A DNA stretch of 64,000 bases from Flavobacteriales bacterium UBA7666 (lineage in GTDB: Bacteria > Bacteroidota > Bacteroidia > Flavobacteriales_D > Crocinitomicaceae): the NCBI GenBank assembly GCA_002483265.1, contig DLHO01000025.1:124001-188000 (forward strand), given 5' to 3'. Made by a program: the position numbers and the translations under genes. This document shows, piece after piece, positions 60,847 through 64,000 of the stretch. Position 1 is the stretch's first letter, and every line of letters begins with the position of its first letter. Under the pieces are notes generated by a model. That model saw only the letters and a program-made list of their open reading frames with translations. It was not told where the DNA came from and did not search any database.

Positions 60847-62189
60847 TTTCTGTGTTTCAAATTGTATTCTTCTTGCATTAAATCTGTTTCCCGACCTACA
60901 AAATGCTGATTGGGTCTCCCGTTCAAAGTGACATAAACATCTGCAGTTACTCTTGGGCGCGACAAATGTACACTTTTGGTGCCAAAATGAAGCGTAGTAT
61001 CTTGGTACTTTTCCCCTAGAAAATGAGCGAATTGCAGAATCATATCCGGTTGACGTGACATTTGATCGATCTGTTGTGGAGTCAGGTAGTCCGAATTGGT
61101 GATTTCAATTGATTTTCGGGTTGTACGGTCTTCTACATAAAAAGTAGCATATCCTTTTTTCTCCATGAGCATTACCCGCCAGGAAAAACGAAAACCTTCT
61201 TCATGCCAGAACAAGTTGTCCGGATAAAGTAGATAGCGGAATGGAATTGCTGCCTGAATGAGTAGAAAAAAAGACAAACAAGTAATGACGATTCGGGATT
61301 TCGAAATAGGTGATGCGGAAGGATTGCTTGTCCAGCGAAACCACTTTTTAAGCACATTGAGCCATTTGTCATGCAAGCTTGCCGGAAAGAAAATCAAAGT
61401 ACTAAAAATCATGACCCACGGAAAGACTCCTATAGGAAACAAGAGCCAGGTCAAAATATGAAAGACCACTACGAAACCATATGCAATGGTTCGTGTTTTG
61501 GAGTTGGATAGAAAGAATGGAATTGTCAGATCGTAAAAACAGGAAAACCAGGAGAAAACAAATGCTACCCAGGAAGATGCCAGTAAATCTCCAACAAGTG
61601 GTAGATCTCTGAATGCTTGAAGCCACATGCGAAGAGGTTGTGCTTCCAGTAACCAATCCGGATTCAACTTGGCAATCCCGGCGAAACAGTAAACAATCCC
61701 TAATTGAACCCGCAGTAAGAAGATTGGCCAATTAGGAATCGTATTTCGTTGGATCGAAGGAACGCGTTTGGCATCTACACTGAATTGCGCATTTGCAGGA
61801 GCCCAAATCAACAAAAAGGAAATGATACTTACAAAATAGTAATGATTGAGGTAGTAACTCTTATCAAGCAATTCCACATAGGTGAATGCTACGAAGAATA
61901 AACTGGTTGAAACACGGTAAAATGCTCCGAATATGATTCCCAGACTGGCAATGATCAGGAGAATAAATGGAAGATACATCCAATTGTTTGGGAGTGGTTG
62001 AATCCAATCGAAACCCAAGTATGAAAAATGAAAAGGAGGATCGATGTACAATTGCTTCACCCATCCGTTGGAAACAAAACGCAGCGTACTAAACAGAAAC
62101 AGAAACCCAATAACAATCCGGAAAGCAATCAGAGGAGCAATCGAAACTTCTCTGAAAAGCAGATCAGACCACCGTTTTCTAATCTCCAT
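60822..62189 (-). CDS. HTTM/vitamin K-dependent gamma-carboxylase-like membrane protein
   Basis: 455 residues, several transmembrane helices (from about residue 20 to 300) then a soluble beta-rich tail (about 330-455). The membrane part carries VELLDKSYYLNHYYFVSI with Lys 110, aligning by eye with the human carboxylase stretch LDKTSWNNHSYL that holds catalytic Lys 218. Later it shows IVYCFAGIAKLNPDWLLEAQP, matching the human AGVKKLDADW segment. Bacterial homologues (HTTM domain) have unclear substrates. The gene lies between imelysin (11-bp overlap) and the TonB receptor (25-bp overlap). Inner membrane. A substrate modified by gamma-carboxylation would be a metal-chelating protein, an appealing but speculative fit. 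Confidence 0.85.
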   Translation of the reverse strand: MEIRKRWSDLLFREVSIAPLIAFRIVIGFLFLFSTLRFVSNGWVKQLYIDPPFHFSYLGFDWIQPLPNNWMYLPFILLIIASLGIIFGAFYRVSTSLFFVAFTYVELLDKSYYLNHYYFVSIISFLLIWAPANAQFSVDAKRVPSIQRNTIPNWPIFLLRVQLGIVYCFAGIAKLNPDWLLEAQPLRMWLQAFRDLPLVGDLLASSWVAFVFSWFSCFYDLTIPFFLSNSKTRTIAYGFVVVFHILTWLLFPIGVFPWVMIFSTLIFFPASLHDKWLNVLKKWFRWTSNPSASPISKSRIVITCLSFFLLIQAAIPFRYLLYPDNLFWHEEGFRFSWRVMLMEKKGYATFYVEDRTTRKSIEITNSDYLTPQQIDQMSRQPDMILQFAHFLGEKYQDTTLHFGTKSVHLSRPRVTADVYVTLNGRPNQHFVGRETDLMQEEYNLKHRKWILPLEN

Positions 62190-63243
62190 CCGTATCCTGA
62201 TAAGTAATCAAGACACCAAAAGCCGAAGCCATATCTGTTTTCATATAAACAACAGAGGCTTGCTGATAAGCATAAAATTCAGCTAATGTATTAGGAGTTG
62301 AAGTCATCAGGTCTTCCAGAGTTCCTGTCCATGTTGAAGGAGTTGTCAGCATGTAATCAAACCGCGATTGGATCGTGCTCGAAAGTGCCGCTTTATCTTC
62401 AAGTGCATTCAAATAATCATCAAAACCAACACCATTGCTACTGCCTGTTAAATTAATACCATAGAAAATGGCGCGGGAAGCTCTGATATTTTCGATTAAC
62501 AAGGTTCTGCCGATTCCGGAACGGCGTGCTTCCAAGTAGTTTGGCTGCTGGATTCCCAAAGTATGATTGCCTATCGGGAAACCTATCTTTGTCGTTTTAC
62601 ATAATTCGAAATCCTTGCAGAAGTTGTTTACCAGCAACGCAAAAGGACTGGTAGATTCATTGCTTGTTCCGTTTACAAATGTGCTTCTATAGCTTGACCA
62701 TCCTGAAACAACCGCGGTAATCTCAGTTTTCATTTTAGATATGATATCAGAAACATAGGTACAGGCATTGGTTGAATTTTGGAATTTGTTTAAAGCCCCT
62801 GCATTGTAAAATAAATAGTCCAATGCATCCAAACCACTTGCGTCCAGATTGTTCGTGTTTAGGTCATAGCCACCATTTAGAATATTGCTGTTGATCTGAG
62901 CAGTGTCACACGGAAATGTCCCGAACGTAAACACGATATTTGCACTCATTGCAGGTCCAAAGTCAAAAGCCTTCACATGTTGGAATGAAATATTTGCGTC
63001 AATCCATGCTTGTTTTGCGGCATCTAATTTTGATTGAGTTTTGTCAGCAAGGAACTCATTCCAGGTAGTTTCAAGCGTATTAGTTCGAGTCTTCAAATCC
63101 GCATAACCCGGAATGATGTAATTATCTGCCATATTGACCATGATTGGTCCTTTGTCAAACTCAGTATCTTCATCCTTTTTCTTTTTACACGCCGGAATAA
63201 GAATCAGCGCAGACAGCAAAAAGGTCCATTTAACTAATTTCAT
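62179..63243 (-). CDS. Imelysin family lipoprotein
   Basis: 354 residues with an SPII signal (lipobox LIPAC, Cys 19, followed by KKKKDEDTEFD). The imelysin fold follows: helix pairs around WNEFLADKTQSKLDAAKQAWIDANI, the FDFGPAMSANIV region, and SGLDALDYLFYN at about 137-147. The latter occupies the place of the GxHxxE motif but reads DALD, so the metalloprotease residues are missing. A later section has GNHTLGIQQPNYLEARRSGI. Imelysin-like proteins (IrpA/EfeO relatives) bind iron in the periplasm or surface; this one is probably a binding protein, not a peptidase. It starts 10 bp after the DUF4856 gene. Confidence 0.88.
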   Translation of the reverse strand: MKLVKWTFLLSALILIPACKKKKDEDTEFDKGPIMVNMADNYIIPGYADLKTRTNTLETTWNEFLADKTQSKLDAAKQAWIDANISFQHVKAFDFGPAMSANIVFTFGTFPCDTAQINSNILNGGYDLNTNNLDASGLDALDYLFYNAGALNKFQNSTNACTYVSDIISKMKTEITAVVSGWSSYRSTFVNGTSNESTSPFALLVNNFCKDFELCKTTKIGFPIGNHTLGIQQPNYLEARRSGIGRTLLIENIRASRAIFYGINLTGSSNGVGFDDYLNALEDKAALSSTIQSRFDYMLTTPSTWTGTLEDLMTSTPNTLAEFYAYQQASVVYMKTDMASAFGVLITYQDTDGD

Positions 63244-63252
63244 ATGATGGAT

Positions 63253-64000
63253 TTAATAGTTTTGATCAATCGATGCTTTGATGCTGTTGATATCATTTAA
63301 AGTTAAATTCCATAAGTTCCCGTTGAATTGTGCCAACAAGCTATCAACTTCTGAAATACTCATATTACGGGTTTCAACAGGAGCAAAACGCAAAGAATAT
63401 ATAAATCCGTATGCTTCAGAAAGTACGTGTAAATATTTCGCCTGATCAGTTCCATAATTTGTTACTGCCTGATCTAAATAACGCATAGCCTGATATGCCG
63501 CTATCTTTTCCCACATTTCGCGGATCTCAACGATTGCAGGATCGCGATCTGCAAGTACCTTATTTGAAATCGCAGCGCGTCCTTTCAGGAAGTTGCCCAT
63601 CATTACCTGATTCGAATTCAGGTTTGTATTCTGAGAATTACAGTATTTCCCCCAGAAAGCAAAAGCTGGTGCAGTTGGGAAGTTTGTTGGAACAGCAAAG
63701 TAACCGAAAGCTTCATCCCAGTAATGTTCCAGGTTTGTATAGGTCTTTCCTGCAACCAAGGTGGTATTGTCTGCATTCATATTAGTTGAGCCTAAGTAAA
63801 CATTCAAAGCTTGATACATAAACACAGCTCCCATCACGGATTTTTCAATCATCTCTGATTTTTCGAAACCAGTCGCATCAAACAAATAAGTAGATGTTCC
63901 TGAAGTAAGTGTTCCCGCTTGCCCGTTAGTTGCCGTATTCATATATGAATTACTGGCAGCTGCGATATCCGTAAAATGAGCGATGATGGTTGCAGTATCC
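63253..64000 (-). CDS. DUF4856 family protein, 5' end beyond the window
   Basis: The visible 3' part codes for 248 residues in frame to the window edge (reading DTATIIAHFTDIAAASNSYM ahead of NTATNGQAG), so the start lies outside; an internal ATG at 63942 is not the real start. The region holds GFEKSEMIEKSVMGAVFMYQ, NLEHYWDEAFGYFAVP and GNFLKGRAAISNKVLADRDP, which match DUF4856, a family encoded next to imelysin in Bacteroidota. These proteins share the helical fold of imelysin-like iron-binding lipoproteins. The tail is SLLAQFNGNLWNLTLNDINS. It should be the first or second gene of the receptor operon. Confidence 0.87.
   Translation of the reverse strand, partial: DTATIIAHFTDIAAASNSYMNTATNGQAGTLTSGTSTYLFDATGFEKSEMIEKSVMGAVFMYQALNVYLGSTNMNADNTTLVAGKTYTNLEHYWDEAFGYFAVPTNFPTAPAFAFWGKYCNSQNTNLNSNQVMMGNFLKGRAAISNKVLADRDPAIVEIREMWEKIAAYQAMRYLDQAVTNYGTDQAKYLHVLSEAYGFIYSLRFAPVETRNMSISEVDSLLAQFNGNLWNLTLNDINSIKASIDQNY

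Noticed and set aside
1..64000. tRNA, rRNA or tmRNA genes
   Set aside because: Intergenic stretches were read for cloverleaf motifs such as GGTTCGAnTCC and none was found; without a tool this is not a guarantee.

Overview
The window looks like a chromosomal segment of a free-living, gliding-type Bacteroidota, most like Flavobacteriales of the Fluviicola/Crocinitomicaceae kind. The lineage is inferred, not proven. The evidence is a short region-1.1-less primary sigma factor, seven proteins with type IX secretion (T9SS) C-terminal sorting signals plus PorQ, three large TonB-dependent receptors, many SPII lipoproteins and outer-membrane barrels, Bacteroidota-type promoter boxes (TAnnTTTG), and moderately AT-rich DNA without Shine-Dalgarno sites. 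I see no rRNA, tRNA, CRISPR array, prophage or insertion sequence.

Layout. 1-9.8 kb is housekeeping: rpoD, priA, a DUF4249 lipoprotein, a double-VOC protein, a patatin-barrel protein and a THUMP RNA methyltransferase. 9.8-13.3 kb holds two T9SS cargo proteins; the second sits behind a consensus promoter and a cobalamin riboswitch and resembles the BtuG/DUF5074 beta-propellers that bind B12 on the cell surface. 14-17.7 kb carries citrate synthase and a DPP-IV-type peptidase. 17.9-25.8 kb is a rightward cluster (lamin-tail T9SS protein, TonB receptor, T9SS-exported endonuclease I, and a 5'-nucleotidase split over two genes) that reads as an extracellular DNA/nucleotide scavenging system. 25.8-31.2 kb is a leftward DUF1800-DUF1501-barrel-lipoprotein operon. 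31.5-36 kb has another T9SS protein, E3 of 2-oxoacid dehydrogenases and an M61 peptidase. 36-39.5 kb is a giant secreted protein with an exact 222-bp tandem repeat and a gliding-type C-terminus. 39.5-49 kb holds a TonB receptor, mazG, a PagL-like lipid A deacylase, a DUF2807 lipoprotein, an ACT-domain protein, cmk, a barrel, porQ and a YfcE-like phosphoesterase. 49.3-52 kb encodes pyruvate dehydrogenase E1-alpha and E2 and a cold-shock protein. 52-57.4 kb has a secreted LRR pair, a gamma-carbonic-anhydrase-like protein, tag and a barrel. 57.5-64 kb is a tightly overlapping leftward operon: DUF4856 protein, imelysin-like lipoprotein, HTTM (vitamin K-dependent gamma-carboxylase-like) membrane protein, TonB receptor and Ser/Thr kinase, probably metal (iron) uptake.

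Two families of small dispersed hairpins stand out. One is a palindrome family with an ATTAATCG-type centre and covarying arms, found at gene ends. The other is a hairpin with an invariant 12-nt loop and compensatory stem changes; one copy supplies the kinase stop codon and another is translated as part of a gene.
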